DNA from: Antribacter soli
GTDB taxonomy: Bacteria; Actinomycetota; Actinomycetes; Actinomycetales; Cellulomonadaceae
Reading direction: 5' to 3'
NCBI RefSeq assembly: GCF_021568775.1
Contig: NZ_JAKGSG010000034.1
Coordinates: forward strand, 1-64,000
DNA length: 64,000 bases
Numbering within the stretch: position 1 is the stretch's first letter; each line of letters opens with the position of its first letter. Below are positions 34,843 through 43,847 of the stretch, one piece after another. The notes under the pieces are model-generated. The model saw only the letters and a list, made by a program, of their open reading frames with translations. It ran no database searches and was not told the DNA's origin. The position numbers and the translations under genes were made by a program.

Positions 34843-35799
34843 TCACGTCGCGCGGGGGGCCCGCTGGCACACCGGGCACGTGAAGGCGGACCGGTTCATG
34901 AAGGGGTCCCGGCGGATCGGGGTGCCGCAGCGGCGGCACGGCTCGCCCTCACGCCCGTACACGTTCAGCGACCGGTCGAAGTAGCCCGACTGACCGTTCA
35001 CGTTCACGTACAGCGCGTCGAAGCTCGTCCCGCCCTGGGCCAGCGCCTCGCGCATCACCTCCTCGGCCGCGTCCAGCACCCGGTGCACGTCGGCGACGCG
35101 CAGGCGGTCGGTGGGCCGGGCCCAGTGCAGGCGGGCCCGCCACAGCGCCTCGTCGGCATAGATGTTGCCGACGCCGGACACCACGCCCTGGTCCAGCAGT
35201 GCTCGCTTGATCTGGGTCCGACGACGGCGCACCCGCCTCGCGAGGTCGTCCCTGCCCTCTGCCCCACCCTTGAGGTAAGGGTCGAGCAGGTCACGGGCGA
35301 TGTGCGCGACCGGGCCCGGGACCGCGGCGAGGTCGCTGCCCAGGCCGCCCGGGGCGCCGTCGGGCACCGGGACGAGGTCGCTGACGCTCAGGTAGCCGAA
35401 GGTCCGCTGGTCCACGAAGTCGACGTACCGGGCGTCCGACGGGGCACCGTCGAGGTGGAGCCGGACGCGCAGGTGCGGGTGTCGGAAGTCGTCCGGGTCG
35501 GTGCCCGACCGGACGAGGAGCTGGCCCGACATGCCGAGGTGCGCGAGGAGCGCCGCCGCGCTCCGGGCGCCGGGAGGCGGGGGTGCGTCCGCGGGTTCGA
35601 GCGGGAACCAGAGGAACTTGCCGCGGCGCACCGCCGCGGCGAGGCGCTGGCCGGTGAGCTCGGCGCGGAAGGCGACCGGTCCTCCGTCGTGCCGCCGGAC
35701 GCTGTAGTCGCGGAAGACCTCGACGTCCCGCACCACCGCGCCGACGACCAGGCGCTCGAGACCGTCCCGGACGGTCTCGACCTCGGGCAGCTCAGGCAC
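34843..35799 (-). CDS. mutM: Formamidopyrimidine-DNA glycosylase (Fpg)
   Basis: A 318-aa bifunctional DNA repair glycosylase/AP lyase that removes 8-oxoguanine. The GTG at 35799 gives [13 protein letters not shown] with Pro2 as the catalytic amine and Glu3 next to it; the longer open frame lacks this. [28 protein letters not shown] (H2TH) and the C-terminal zinc finger CRRCGTP with TCPVCQRA are present. The last four codons of rnc overlap its start by 8 bp, and it closes the yceD-rpmF-rnc-mutM operon. Confidence 0.97.
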   Translation of the reverse strand: MPELPEVETVRDGLERLVVGAVVRDVEVFRDYSVRRHDGGPVAFRAELTGQRLAAAVRRGKFLWFPLEPADAPPPPGARSAAALLAHLGMSGQLLVRSGTDPDDFRHPHLRVRLHLDGAPSDARYVDFVDQRTFGYLSVSDLVPVPDGAPGGLGSDLAAVPGPVAHIARDLLDPYLKGGAEGRDDLARRVRRRRTQIKRALLDQGVVSGVGNIYADEALWRARLHWARPTDRLRVADVHRVLDAAEEVMREALAQGGTSFDALYVNVNGQSGYFDRSLNVYGREGEPCRRCGTPIRRDPFMNRSAFTCPVCQRAPRAT

Positions 35800-36514
35800 T
35801 CGCACCCTTGGACGCCGCGGGGTCGGCGGCCGCGTCGGGACGCGGGAAGCTTGCCAGGAGCTCCCGGTAGGCCCCCTCGGCCGCACCCTGCTCCGCGTGC
35901 TTCTTCGCCGTGCCGGAACCCGTTCCGTACGTCACGCCGTCGATCACGACGGACGAGTGGAAGATGCGGGCGTGCTCAGGCCCCTCGGCCGTCGCCACGT
36001 ACTCGGGCGCGGGCAGGCCACGTTCGGCTGCCGCCTCCTGCAGCGACGTCTTCCAGTCGAGGCCCGCGCCGAGGGCGGCCGCGACGTCGAGCTGCGCGTC
36101 GACGAGCCGGTGCACCAGCTCGCGCGACACCTCGAGGCCGTGGCTCAGGTAGGTCGCGCCGATGAGGGCCTCGACCGTGTCCGACAGGATCGAGTCCTTG
36201 TCGAACCCGCGCGTGCGGACCTCGCCCTTGCCGAGCAGCACGTAACGGCCCAGCTGGAGGTTGCGTGCGATCACTGCCAGCGACCGCTGCGACACCGTTG
36301 CCGCACGCATCCGCGCCAGATCGCCCTCCGAGAGGTCCGGGTGGCGCCGGTACAGCGCCTCCGTGACGACCAGCCCCAGGACCGTGTCGCCCAGGAACTC
36401 CAGGCGCTCGTTCGTGGGGATCCCGCCGGCCTCGTGCGCGAACGACCGGTGCGTCAGCGCGAGCACGAGAAGTGCGGTCGGCTCCGGTCGCGCCGGTGCG
36501 CCGTCCCTGACCAC
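35792..36514 (-). CDS. rnc: Ribonuclease III
   Basis: A 240-aa double-strand-specific RNase that processes rRNA precursors. [11 protein letters not shown] and the signature [20 protein letters not shown] (catalytic Glu/Asp pair) lie in the N-terminal domain; [17 protein letters not shown] provides the second acidic set. The dsRNA-binding domain is at the C-terminus ([32 protein letters not shown]). The GTG at 36514 lies one base after the rpmF stop, so translation is probably coupled. It overlaps mutM by 8 bp. Confidence 0.96.
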   Translation of the reverse strand: MVRDGAPARPEPTALLVLALTHRSFAHEAGGIPTNERLEFLGDTVLGLVVTEALYRRHPDLSEGDLARMRAATVSQRSLAVIARNLQLGRYVLLGKGEVRTRGFDKDSILSDTVEALIGATYLSHGLEVSRELVHRLVDAQLDVAAALGAGLDWKTSLQEAAAERGLPAPEYVATAEGPEHARIFHSSVVIDGVTYGTGSGTAKKHAEQGAAEGAYRELLASFPRPDAAADPAASKGASA

Positions 36515-36515
36515 G

Positions 36516-36710
36516 TCAGCCCGCGAAGGCAGACTTCTGGGCCTCGGCGTACGTGCGGGTCTTGTAGGTGCCGCAGGTGGGGCACGCCGTGTGCGACAGC
36601 TTGTCAGCCTTGCACGCGGGGCAGGTGGTGAGGGTCGCGGCGGTGGTCTTCCACTGCGAGCGACGCGCACGGGTGTTGCTGCGCGACATCTTGCGCTTCG
36701 GAACAGCCAC
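36516..36710 (-). CDS. rpmF: 50S ribosomal protein L32
   Basis: bL32 (64 aa). The GTG at 36710 starts [20 protein letters not shown], the diagnostic N-terminus, followed by the zinc-ribbon cysteines [17 protein letters not shown]. The C-positive type with four cysteines is present. It starts two bases after the DUF177 stop and ends one base before the rnc start. Confidence 0.98.
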   Translation of the reverse strand: MAVPKRKMSRSNTRARRSQWKTTAATLTTCPACKADKLSHTACPTCGTYKTRTYAEAQKSAFAG

Positions 36711-36712
36711 GG

Positions 36713-37339
36713 CTAGCTCTCTTTCGTCTCGTCCGACACGCTCGTGGATCCGAGCATGCTCTGCAGCGCCGACCAACGAGGGTCGACAACGTCATGGTGG
36801 TGGCCGGGGTCGTCGGCCAGGCGCGCTCCGCACTCGGAGCACAAGCCCGGGCAGTCCGGCGAGCACAGCGGTTGAAATGGTAGCGCAGTCACGACGGAAT
36901 CCCTCAGCGGAGGCTCCAGGTCCGCCAGGTCCTCGTCGAGGAGCGACTCCACGTCCTCTGCCTCGTCGTCGCCCGCCGCAGCGCCGGCACGTGCACGCTC
37001 CGGGTAGGCGAAGAGCTCCGTGAGGTCGACCGACACCGGGACTGTGACCTCGTCGAGGCAGCGGACGCACTCGCCCACGGCCACGCCGCTCACCGTACCC
37101 GACACCAGCACGCCCTCCATCACCGACTCGATCCGCAGATCGAGCATGATCTCGCTGCCCTCGGGGATGCCGATGACGACGGTGCCCAGGTCCGACGGCG
37201 CCTGCACGGTCCTGGAGACCTCGCGCATGCTGCCGGGTCGCCGAGAGAGCTCGTGCGTGTCGAGCACGAGCGGCGAACGCGGGTCAAGGTGGATGGCAGG
37301 CTCCGAGAAGGTGGTGAGGATCGCGGGATCGGTCCGCAC
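36713..37339 (-). CDS. DUF177 (YceD) family protein
   Basis: A 208-aa protein of the YceD/DUF177 family, which almost always precedes rpmF and is linked to 23S rRNA accumulation. The family core is SPLVLDTHELSRRPGSMREV, VSGTVSGVAVGECVRCLDEV (conserved Cys pair) and the C-terminal PDCPGLCSECG motif. The open frame runs to 37390, but that start falls between the -35 and -10 of the promoter at 37366-37394. The GTG at 37339 is therefore used; it has only a weak ribosome site, so the exact start is uncertain. Confidence 0.88.
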   Translation of the reverse strand: MRTDPAILTTFSEPAIHLDPRSPLVLDTHELSRRPGSMREVSRTVQAPSDLGTVVIGIPEGSEIMLDLRIESVMEGVLVSGTVSGVAVGECVRCLDEVTVPVSVDLTELFAYPERARAGAAAGDDEAEDVESLLDEDLADLEPPLRDSVVTALPFQPLCSPDCPGLCSECGARLADDPGHHHDVVDPRWSALQSMLGSTSVSDETKES

Positions 37340-37365
37340 GCTCCGGGAGGGCGGGCCAGCGCACC

Positions 37366-37394
37366 ATTCTACGTGATCGTGCGGGAACACCCAA
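37366..37394 (-). promoter_or_regulatory. Promoter of the DUF177-rpmF-rnc-mutM operon
   Basis: On the minus strand TTGGGT (37389-37394) and TAGAAT (37366-37371) are separated by 17 bp. It lies 26 bp upstream of the chosen DUF177 start and rules out the upstream GTG as start codon. Confidence 0.65.
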
Positions 37395-37408
37395 CGTGAG
37401 CGGACTCA

Positions 37409-37550
37409 CCCCACCCTGCGCTGCGCTGTGCCTTCAGCGCTCAGTCCCTGGCCGCGCTTCGGCGGCGCTCCGCTCCGGCCGCGTGCCTCGTACCTCGGCC
37501 CCCACCCTGCGCTGCGCTGTGCCTTCAGCGCTCAGTCCCTGGCCGCGCTT
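37409..37550 (-). repeat. Duplicated coaD 3' end / variant of the stop-linked 3' repeat
   Basis: CCCACCCTGCGCTGCGCTGT plus the following bases through GGCCGCGCTT (about 50 bp) occurs at about 37410-37459 and again at about 37500-37550 with a 91-bp period. The second copy includes the last eight codons and stop of coaD. The spacer contains GTGCCTCGTACCTCGGCC, matching the repeat body behind obgE and rpmA. Confidence 0.8.
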
Positions 37551-38034
37551 GCGCGGCGAGCGCGGTCCTGACGGCCTCGGCCACGCCCACCGGCACCAGG
37601 TCGTCGATCGGGCCGCCGTACCGGGCGATGTCCTTCACCAGCGACGACGCGATGTGCGCGTAGGTCGGGTCCGCGGGCACGAACACCGTCTCGAGCCCGG
37701 ACAGGTGCCGGTTCATCAGCGCCATGGGCGTCTCCGCGTCGACGTCGGCCCCGCCTCGCAGACCCTTGACCACTGCGACCGCGCCGATCTCCCGGCAGAA
37801 GTCCACGAGCAGGCCCGGGACGAGCGCGACGCCGATGTCCGCCGTCGCCGGGTCGGCCGCGAGCGCCGCACGGGCGAGGTCGACGCGGACCTCCGGCGAG
37901 AGCAGTCCGGACTTGCCAGGGTTCTTCGCGACGGCGACCACGACGCCGTCGAACAGCGTGCGGGCGCGGCGCACGATGTCGAGGTGGCCGAGCGTGATGG
38001 GGTCGTAGGACCCGGGGCAGACGGCGATGGTCAT
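37525..38034 (-). CDS. coaD: Phosphopantetheine adenylyltransferase
   Basis: CoaD (169 aa) makes dephospho-CoA from 4'-phosphopantetheine and ATP. The nucleotidyltransferase motif is AVCPGSYDPITLGHLDIV (HxGH-type TLGH at about residues 15-18), followed by NPGKSGLLS, VVKGLRGGADVDAE and the ISSTxVK-like IASSLVKDIARYGG. The C-terminal residues (ARPGTER) and stop codon are encoded inside a duplicated repeat block. It starts 4 bp after rsmD ends, in the usual rsmD-coaD order. Confidence 0.97.
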   Translation of the reverse strand: MTIAVCPGSYDPITLGHLDIVRRARTLFDGVVVAVAKNPGKSGLLSPEVRVDLARAALAADPATADIGVALVPGLLVDFCREIGAVAVVKGLRGGADVDAETPMALMNRHLSGLETVFVPADPTYAHIASSLVKDIARYGGPIDDLVPVGVAEAVRTALAAQARPGTER

Positions 38035-38038
38035 GCGG

Positions 38039-38626
38039 TCACGCTAGCGGCCCGGCGGCGGGCTCCGCGTAGAAGACGGCGGTCTCGCCGTAGTCCTTGC
38101 GCGCAAAGGGCTCGAGACCGGAAGGCCACGCGGGCTCGGGGCTGCGGGTGGAACGCTCCACGACCACGACGGCGCCCCCGGCCAGCACTCCGGGCGCGGC
38201 GAGGTGGCTCAGCACGCGCGCCAGCTCCTCCTCGGCGAGGTCGTACGGGGGGTCGAGGAAGACCAGGTCCAGGCCGGGGCCCCCAGGGCCGGTGGCGGCC
38301 AGCGAGGCGGCGAAGCGCTCCGCCGTGTCGGCGACGACCCGCACGACGGCGCCGAGGCCGAGCGTGGTGACGTTGCGGCGGGCGACGTCGGCCGCCCCGC
38401 GGGCGCTGTCGACCAGCGTGACCTGCGCCGCACCGCGGCTGGCGGCCTCGAGGCCGAGGGCGCCGGAGCCGGCGTAGAGGTCGAGCACGCGGGTGCCGGA
38501 CAAGACGTCGAGGTGCTCGAGGCGGGAGAAGATCGCCTCCCGCACGCGGTCGCTCGTGGGGCGCGTGCCCTTGGCGGGCACCGCGAGGGTGCGCCCGCCG
38601 ACGGTCCCGGCCACGATCCTTGTCAC
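38039..38626 (-). CDS. rsmD: 16S rRNA (guanine-966 N2)-methyltransferase RsmD
   Basis: A 195-aa SAM-dependent rRNA methyltransferase. MTRIVAGTVGGRTLAVPAKG then TRPTSDRVREAIFSRL is the family N-terminus. VLDLYAGSGALGLEAASRGA is the SAM motif, and the catalytic DPPYDL lies at about residues 128-133. Length is normal. It is directly followed by coaD. Confidence 0.96.
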   Translation of the reverse strand: MTRIVAGTVGGRTLAVPAKGTRPTSDRVREAIFSRLEHLDVLSGTRVLDLYAGSGALGLEAASRGAAQVTLVDSARGAADVARRNVTTLGLGAVVRVVADTAERFAASLAATGPGGPGLDLVFLDPPYDLAEEELARVLSHLAAPGVLAGGAVVVVERSTRSPEPAWPSGLEPFARKDYGETAVFYAEPAAGPLA

Positions 38627-38668
38627 GGCCCGAGCCTAAGCCGTGCGCCGAGCTGGGCGTGTCCCGGC

Positions 38669-39649
38669 TTATCCCGCGTCGGGCAGGGACACGTACGCCG
38701 CCAGGGGCAGGTGGTCACTGCCCGTGCGCGGCAGGGTCCAGGTCCGCACGACCTCTGCTCCGCCGGCGAGCACCTGGTCCACCCGCACCACGGGGAACCG
38801 GGCGGGGAACGTGAAGCCGAACCCGTGCTCGGGCGCGCCGACGTGCTCCAGGACCGGCACGAGGGCGCGGTCCCGCAGCTCGGTGTTCAGGTCGCCGAGG
38901 ACGAGCACCGCGCCGGCGTCCTCGGCGGCGAGGACGTCGCCGAGCATCGCGATGCTCTGGTCGCGCTGCGCGGAGTCGAGCCCGCGCCACCCGACGCGGG
39001 CCGACGGCAGGTGCGCCACGTAGACCGCGACGTCGCCGCCCGGGGTCTGGGCCGTCGCGGTCAGGCCGCGGTCCCACGACGCGTCGATGCCCGTCGGGCG
39101 CAGGTCCACGGGCGCGACGTCGGCGAGCGGGTAGCGCGACCACAGGCCGACCGTGCCCTGCATCGCGTGGTGCGGGTACGCCTCCGCGAGCGCCTCCTCG
39201 AACCGGAAGCCGATCCCGTCCGTGAGCTCTTGGAGCGCGATCACGTCCGCGTCGGAGGCGAGCAGCACCTCGACCGTCCCCGGCACGTCGTCGTTCTCGT
39301 CGCTCACGTTGTGCTGCACGACCGTGAGGTCGTACGTGACGGTGCTCTCGGGCAGGACCTGCGCGCCGAACACCCCGACCCAGGCACAGAGCGGCACGAG
39401 CGCGAAGAGCACGGCCGTGGCGGAGCGGCGCACGATCGCCAGCAGGAAGAGCAGCGGCACCGCGAGGCCGAGCCACGGGAGGAACGTCTCCAGGAGGCTG
39501 CCGAGGCTGCCCCAGCGGTTCGGGACGAACCGGTGGCCGAGGAGCAGGAGCGCGACGAGCACGGCCAGGGCGGCCAGCAGGCGACCGCGCTGCCAGGCCG
39601 ACTTGCGCGGCACGGGCAGTTCGACGGCATGCTTGGCGTCGATGCTCAC
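38669..39649 (-). CDS. Endonuclease/exonuclease/phosphatase (EEP) family membrane protein
   Basis: A 326-aa protein with three N-terminal hydrophobic segments (LLAALAVLVALLLLGHRF, FLPWLGLAVPLLFLLAIV, AVLFALVPLCAWVGVFGA) and an extracytoplasmic EEP domain. The domain shows VVQHNVSDEN, DVIALQELTD (metal-binding Glu), VYVAHLPS, LVLGDLNTEL (Asp/Asn pair) and the final TGSDHLPLAA (Asp-His). The family includes phosphatases, phospholipases and nucleases; the exact substrate cannot be assigned. It sits between rsmD and recG on the same strand. Confidence 0.9.
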   Translation of the reverse strand: MSIDAKHAVELPVPRKSAWQRGRLLAALAVLVALLLLGHRFVPNRWGSLGSLLETFLPWLGLAVPLLFLLAIVRRSATAVLFALVPLCAWVGVFGAQVLPESTVTYDLTVVQHNVSDENDDVPGTVEVLLASDADVIALQELTDGIGFRFEEALAEAYPHHAMQGTVGLWSRYPLADVAPVDLRPTGIDASWDRGLTATAQTPGGDVAVYVAHLPSARVGWRGLDSAQRDQSIAMLGDVLAAEDAGAVLVLGDLNTELRDRALVPVLEHVGAPEHGFGFTFPARFPVVRVDQVLAGGAEVVRTWTLPRTGSDHLPLAAYVSLPDAG

Positions 39650-39692
39650 GGGCGGACTCTAGCGGGCGCGCGGCATCCAAGGAACGGGAGTG

Positions 39693-41954
39693 TCACGCGC
39701 GCTCCAGGAACTCTTCCTGCTCCTCGTCGAGCTGCGCCCGGATCGCGGCGGCGAGCTCGGGCACCCCGGCGAGGTCCGGGTCGGTGGCCACGATGCCACC
39801 GGCCTCCTTGCGGGCCTGCTCGATGAGGTCGGCGTCCTGGACGACGCGCAGCAGCCGCAGGGAGCTCGACCGGCCCGACTGCGCGGCGCCCAGCACGTCG
39901 CCCTCGCGCCGCAGCTCGAGGTCGAGGTTCGCGAGCTCGAATCCGTCGGTCGTGCGGGTCATCGCGTCGAGGCGCGCGGCGGCGGGCGACCCGTCCTCGG
40001 CGTCGGACACGAGCAGGCACAGGCCCGCCGCGGCTCCGCGGCCGACGCGACCGCGGAGCTGGTGGAGCTGGGAGATGCCGAATCGGTCGGCGTCGAAGAT
40101 CACCATCACGGTCGCTTCGGGCACGTCGACGCCGACCTCGACGACCGTGGTGGAGACGAGCACGGGGGCCTCGCCCGACGCGAACCGCGCCATGGCGGCG
40201 TCCTTGTCGGCCGGTGCCATCTGCCCGTGGAGCACGCCGACCTCCAGGCCGGTGAGCTGGGGCCGCTCCCGCAGCTCGTCGGCGACCTCGAGCACCGCGC
40301 GCAGGGGCGCGCGGTCCGGCTCTCCGGCGCCGGGCCCGCCACCCGGCCCCGCGGGGACCGTGTCGTCGTAGCCGGCCTCGAAGTCGCCCGCGTCGTCAGC
40401 GGGCGCGGCGTCGTCCGGGTGGATCCGCGGACAGACGACGTACGCGCGCTGCCCCTTGCCGACCTCCTCCCGGACCCGCTCCCACGTGCGGTCCATCCAC
40501 CGCACGTTCGCGGCGGGCACGCGCACCGTCGTGACGCCGGCCCGCCCGGCGGGCACCTGCGTCAGGGCGGACGTCTCGAGGTCGCCGAACACGGTCATGG
40601 CCACGGTGCGCGGGATGGGTGTCGCGGTCATGACGAGCAGGTGCGGCGCGACGCGGCCCTTGGCCCGCAGGGCGTCGCGCTGCTCCACGCCGAAGCGGTG
40701 CTGCTCGTCCACGACGACGAGCCCCAGGTCGGCGAACTGCACGTGCTCGGACAGGAGGGCGTGCGTACCCACGACGATCCCCGCCTGCCCGCTCGCCGCC
40801 TCCAGCAGCGCGGACTTGCGGGCGGCCGCCCCGAGCGACCCGGTGAGCAGGGCGACCCGCGTCCCGTGCTCGGCCCCGCCGAGCAGCCCGCCCTCCGCCA
40901 GCGGGCCGAGGAGGGTGCGCAGGGTGCGGACGTGCTGGGCGGCGAGCACCTCAGTGGGCGCGAGCAGGGCGGCCTGACCGCCCGCGTCGACAACCTGGAG
41001 CATGGCCCGCAGCGCCACGACCGTCTTGCCCGAGCCGACCTCGCCCTGCAGCAGCCGCTGCATCGGCCGGGGGCTCGCGAGCTCAGCGGAGATCTCCGCC
41101 CCCACGGCGCGCTGCCCCTCGGTGAGCTCGAACGGCAGGGACGTGTCGAAGTCGGTCAGGAGGCCGGCCTGCCCGGGTGCCCGCAGCGGCCGGGCGGTGG
41201 CGTCCTGCTGCGCCGCACGGGCCCGGCGCTGGGCCAGGGCGGCCTGCAGCACGAACGCCTCCTCGAACCGCAGCCGGTGCTGCCCGGTGCGGACCGCGCC
41301 GAGGTGGTCGGGCCGGTGCACCATGCGCAGGGCGGCGAGACGGCCGGGCAGCCCGACGCGGGCGCGCACCTCGACCGGCAGCGGGTCTGCTACGTCGTCG
41401 TCGGTCAGCGGGTCGAGCACGACGCGCACCGCCTGCTGGATCTTCCAGCTCGAGATCGTCGACGAGGCCGGGTAGATAGGGATCGGCTTGCTCGCGTGCT
41501 CCAGGAGCGCCTCGTCGCTGTCCAGGTCCTGCTCGCCCATCAGCACGAAGTCGGGGTGCGCGAGCTGCCGGGTGCCCCGGTACTCGCCCACCGTGCCCGA
41601 GAACAGGCCGGTGACGCCGGGCTGCAACCGCTTCTCGAACATGAAGAGCGCGCCCTTGCCCTTGGCGAAGAACGTGAGCGACAACCGCTGCTGCCCGTCG
41701 GTGATGGTCGCCTCCAGCAGGGCGCCCTGGCGGGCGCGCATGGTGCGCACGGTCGCGTGCTCGACGCGCGCCATGACGGTGGCGTGCTCCCCCACCTCCA
41801 GGCGCGCGATGTCGGTGAGCTGCCCGGGTTCCGCGTACCGGCGCGGGTAGTGCGACAGCAGGTCGCCCACCGTCTCGAGGCCGAGCTTCGCCAGCGCGTT
41901 CGCGCTGCGCGTGCCGACCGCCTTCACCAGCTTCTCCTCCTCGCGCCGGGTCAT
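39693..41954 (-). CDS. recG: ATP-dependent DNA helicase RecG
   Basis: A 753-aa branch-migration helicase that reverses stalled forks and processes Holliday junctions. An N-terminal wedge/OB domain lies at about residues 55-160 (VGEHATVMARVEHATVRT). The helicase core has motif I LLQGEVGSGKTVVALRAMLQ, Ia LLAPTEVLAAQH, II VVVDEQHRFGVEQR (DEQH), III MTATPIPRT, and VI QLHQLRGRVGRG. The ATG at 41954 overlaps the upstream stop (ATGA), coupling it to the DAK2 gene. An acidic/Gly insert (DDAAPADDAG region) enlarges the second helicase lobe. Confidence 0.96.
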   Translation of the reverse strand: MTRREEEKLVKAVGTRSANALAKLGLETVGDLLSHYPRRYAEPGQLTDIARLEVGEHATVMARVEHATVRTMRARQGALLEATITDGQQRLSLTFFAKGKGALFMFEKRLQPGVTGLFSGTVGEYRGTRQLAHPDFVLMGEQDLDSDEALLEHASKPIPIYPASSTISSWKIQQAVRVVLDPLTDDDVADPLPVEVRARVGLPGRLAALRMVHRPDHLGAVRTGQHRLRFEEAFVLQAALAQRRARAAQQDATARPLRAPGQAGLLTDFDTSLPFELTEGQRAVGAEISAELASPRPMQRLLQGEVGSGKTVVALRAMLQVVDAGGQAALLAPTEVLAAQHVRTLRTLLGPLAEGGLLGGAEHGTRVALLTGSLGAAARKSALLEAASGQAGIVVGTHALLSEHVQFADLGLVVVDEQHRFGVEQRDALRAKGRVAPHLLVMTATPIPRTVAMTVFGDLETSALTQVPAGRAGVTTVRVPAANVRWMDRTWERVREEVGKGQRAYVVCPRIHPDDAAPADDAGDFEAGYDDTVPAGPGGGPGAGEPDRAPLRAVLEVADELRERPQLTGLEVGVLHGQMAPADKDAAMARFASGEAPVLVSTTVVEVGVDVPEATVMVIFDADRFGISQLHQLRGRVGRGAAAGLCLLVSDAEDGSPAAARLDAMTRTTDGFELANLDLELRREGDVLGAAQSGRSSSLRLLRVVQDADLIEQARKEAGGIVATDPDLAGVPELAAAIRAQLDEEQEEFLERA

Positions 41955-43612
41955 GCGCCTGCCTCCGGCTGCTCGACGCCGTCCTCCACGCCCAGGTGCA
42001 CCATGGCGCCCGGGCGCCCGGTCGGCAGGGCGACCAGCTCGGCCTCGGGTGCGAGCCGCGCGAGCGCCGCGGCGAGGTCGTCCGCGATGGCGGGCGGGAC
42101 GTCGTCGTCCAGGAGGGCCGTGACGACGAGAGGCTCGGCGCCCTCGATCAGGCGCTCGAGCGCCTCGCACGCGGCCGCCGCCGGCGCCTGCGCGACCACG
42201 AGGTCGGCGAGCGTGGCGCGGACGGCGGCCGGGACGCCGTCCGGGTCGTCCGCGACCTGCGGCAGCAGCGTGCCCAGGGCGGCGAGCGCGGCGACCACGT
42301 GGACGTCCGTGGCGGCCTCGAGGACCAGCAGCTCGTCGAGGTCGAGGCCCTCGGCCGCGGCGGCCTCGCCGACCGCGCCGCGGGCCGTGCCCGGCAGGAC
42401 CAGAGCCCGCCGCGCGCCGGTGCTCGCGGCCGCGCGGTGCACGTCCTGCGCCGTGAGCGGCTCGACCTGCCCGCCGATCCCGCCCGTCAGCAGCACGACC
42501 GCGCCCGCGAGCGCCAGCTCGACGGCGAGCGCCGGGGCGTCCGTCGCGACGACCACGCCCCACTCGTGCTGGAGCGCGGCCTCGAGGTGGCGCACGTGCA
42601 CCTGGGCGAGCGACGCCCCCTCGGTGAGGAAGCCGGTGGCGGCCGCGAGGGCAGCGGCCAGGTCGTCCGTGTGTACGTGGCCCTGCCAGACCGCGTCGCC
42701 CGTGCCGGCGTCACCGCCCACCACCACGACGGAGTCGCCGACGACGGCGAGCCGGTCGCGCAGGGCCTGGGCGACGGCGTCGGCGACGCCGTCGACGGAC
42801 CCTGCCGGGCGGGACAGGACGAACATGAGCTCGAGCGAGCCCGCGCCGCCGTGGTGGCCGGTGCCGGCCTCGACGGCAGGCCCGCCCGCGACCGGCACGG
42901 CGGCGTCGCGGTCGGGATCCAGCACGAGATCAAGAGTCACGAGAGCCGCCGTGGTGGCCCCGGACCGGACCGCCGGCGCCGAGACCGCCACCAGGGCGTC
43001 GAGCACGAGGACCAGGCCGCACGCCCCGGCGTCGAGGACGCCGGCCCGGCTGAGGGCGGCGAGCTCGCCCCGGCTCGCCACCGCAGCGGCCCGCGCGGCC
43101 CTGGCGGCCGCGGACAGCACCTCCTGGCCCGCATCCTGCGCGGCCCGCGCGGCACCGGCCGCCGCGTCCGCCGCCGTGAGGATCGTGCCCTCGGCCGGAC
43201 GGGCGACGGCGGCGCGCGCCGACCGGGCGGCCTGGGCCAGCAGGTCCGCGGCCGTGCCGCCGCGCCGCGCCGCGACCGCGAGCCCGCGGAGCCACTCGCT
43301 GAGGATCACGCCCGAGTTGCCGCGCGCGCCCAGCAGCGCGCCGCGGGCGAGGGTGCCGAGGAGCTGGGTGCCCGTGGCGCCGGCCGATGCCGCGGCCACG
43401 GCCCGCTCCCCCTCGCGAAGGGTGAGGTGGAGGTTGGTGCCGGTGTCCGCGTCGGCCACCGGGAAGACGTTGACCCGGTCGAGCGCCGCGCGCTCGCGCC
43501 CCACCGACCGCGCGGCGAGTCGCGCCCACGCCCGGACGCGGGCGGCGTCCAGCGCCTCGCCCGCCGCGGACTCGCTCCGCTCGGACACGCCTGCCCCCCT
43601 GACGTCGGTCAC
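41951..43612 (-). CDS. DAK2 domain protein (FakA-like fatty-acid kinase subunit)
   Basis: A 553-aa protein. The N-terminal DhaL/DAK2 nucleotide-binding domain (about residues 20-215) has the metal motif VADADTGTNLHLTL and LLGARGNSGVILSEWLRG. A FakA-like middle domain (ELMFVLSRP, LAVVGDSVVVVGGD) and a DegV-like region with C-terminal extension follow. FakA phosphorylates fatty acids bound by a FakB (DegV) partner; none is adjacent here. The GTG at 43612 has a GGAGGAG ribosome site; open frame continues upstream through the 9-bp repeats. Coupled to recG by a 4-bp overlap, a standard actinobacterial pairing. Confidence 0.9.
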   Translation of the reverse strand: MTDVRGAGVSERSESAAGEALDAARVRAWARLAARSVGRERAALDRVNVFPVADADTGTNLHLTLREGERAVAAASAGATGTQLLGTLARGALLGARGNSGVILSEWLRGLAVAARRGGTAADLLAQAARSARAAVARPAEGTILTAADAAAGAARAAQDAGQEVLSAAARAARAAAVASRGELAALSRAGVLDAGACGLVLVLDALVAVSAPAVRSGATTAALVTLDLVLDPDRDAAVPVAGGPAVEAGTGHHGGAGSLELMFVLSRPAGSVDGVADAVAQALRDRLAVVGDSVVVVGGDAGTGDAVWQGHVHTDDLAAALAAATGFLTEGASLAQVHVRHLEAALQHEWGVVVATDAPALAVELALAGAVVLLTGGIGGQVEPLTAQDVHRAAASTGARRALVLPGTARGAVGEAAAAEGLDLDELLVLEAATDVHVVAALAALGTLLPQVADDPDGVPAAVRATLADLVVAQAPAAAACEALERLIEGAEPLVVTALLDDDVPPAIADDLAAALARLAPEAELVALPTGRPGAMVHLGVEDGVEQPEAGA

Positions 43613-43628
43613 GCTCTGCTCCTCCTGC

Positions 43629-43663
43629 GGTCGGTCCGGTCGGTCCGGTCGGTCCGGTCGGCC
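43629..43663 (-). repeat. (GGTCGGTCC)n microsatellite in the DAK2 gene leader
   Basis: Nearly four perfect copies of the 9-mer GGTCGGTCC lie 17 bp upstream of the DAK2 start codon, within the divergent DAK2/rpmB control region. Copy number could change leader folding without affecting coding sequence. Confidence 0.85.
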
Positions 43664-43721
43664 ACCACGGTACTTCGCCTGTCCGACACAGGTGTGTGAC
43701 GCACCACCCGCGCCCGACAGT

Positions 43722-43751
43722 TTGAGGGGGCGTCCGCCGATCAGGTACTCT
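43722..43751 (+). promoter_or_regulatory. Putative promoter of rpmB
   Basis: TTGAGG (43722-43727) and TACTCT (43746-43751) are spaced by 18 bp, about 95 bp upstream of the rpmB start, leaving a leader of moderate length. Confidence 0.5.
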
Positions 43752-43847
43752 GTCGTGGTTGCCTGGTCTGTTGCCGGGCGCCCCCACAAGACCACCTCAC
43801 GTCCTGCTGTTGTGCACGGACGTGCACGAACACCTCAGGAGACCACC

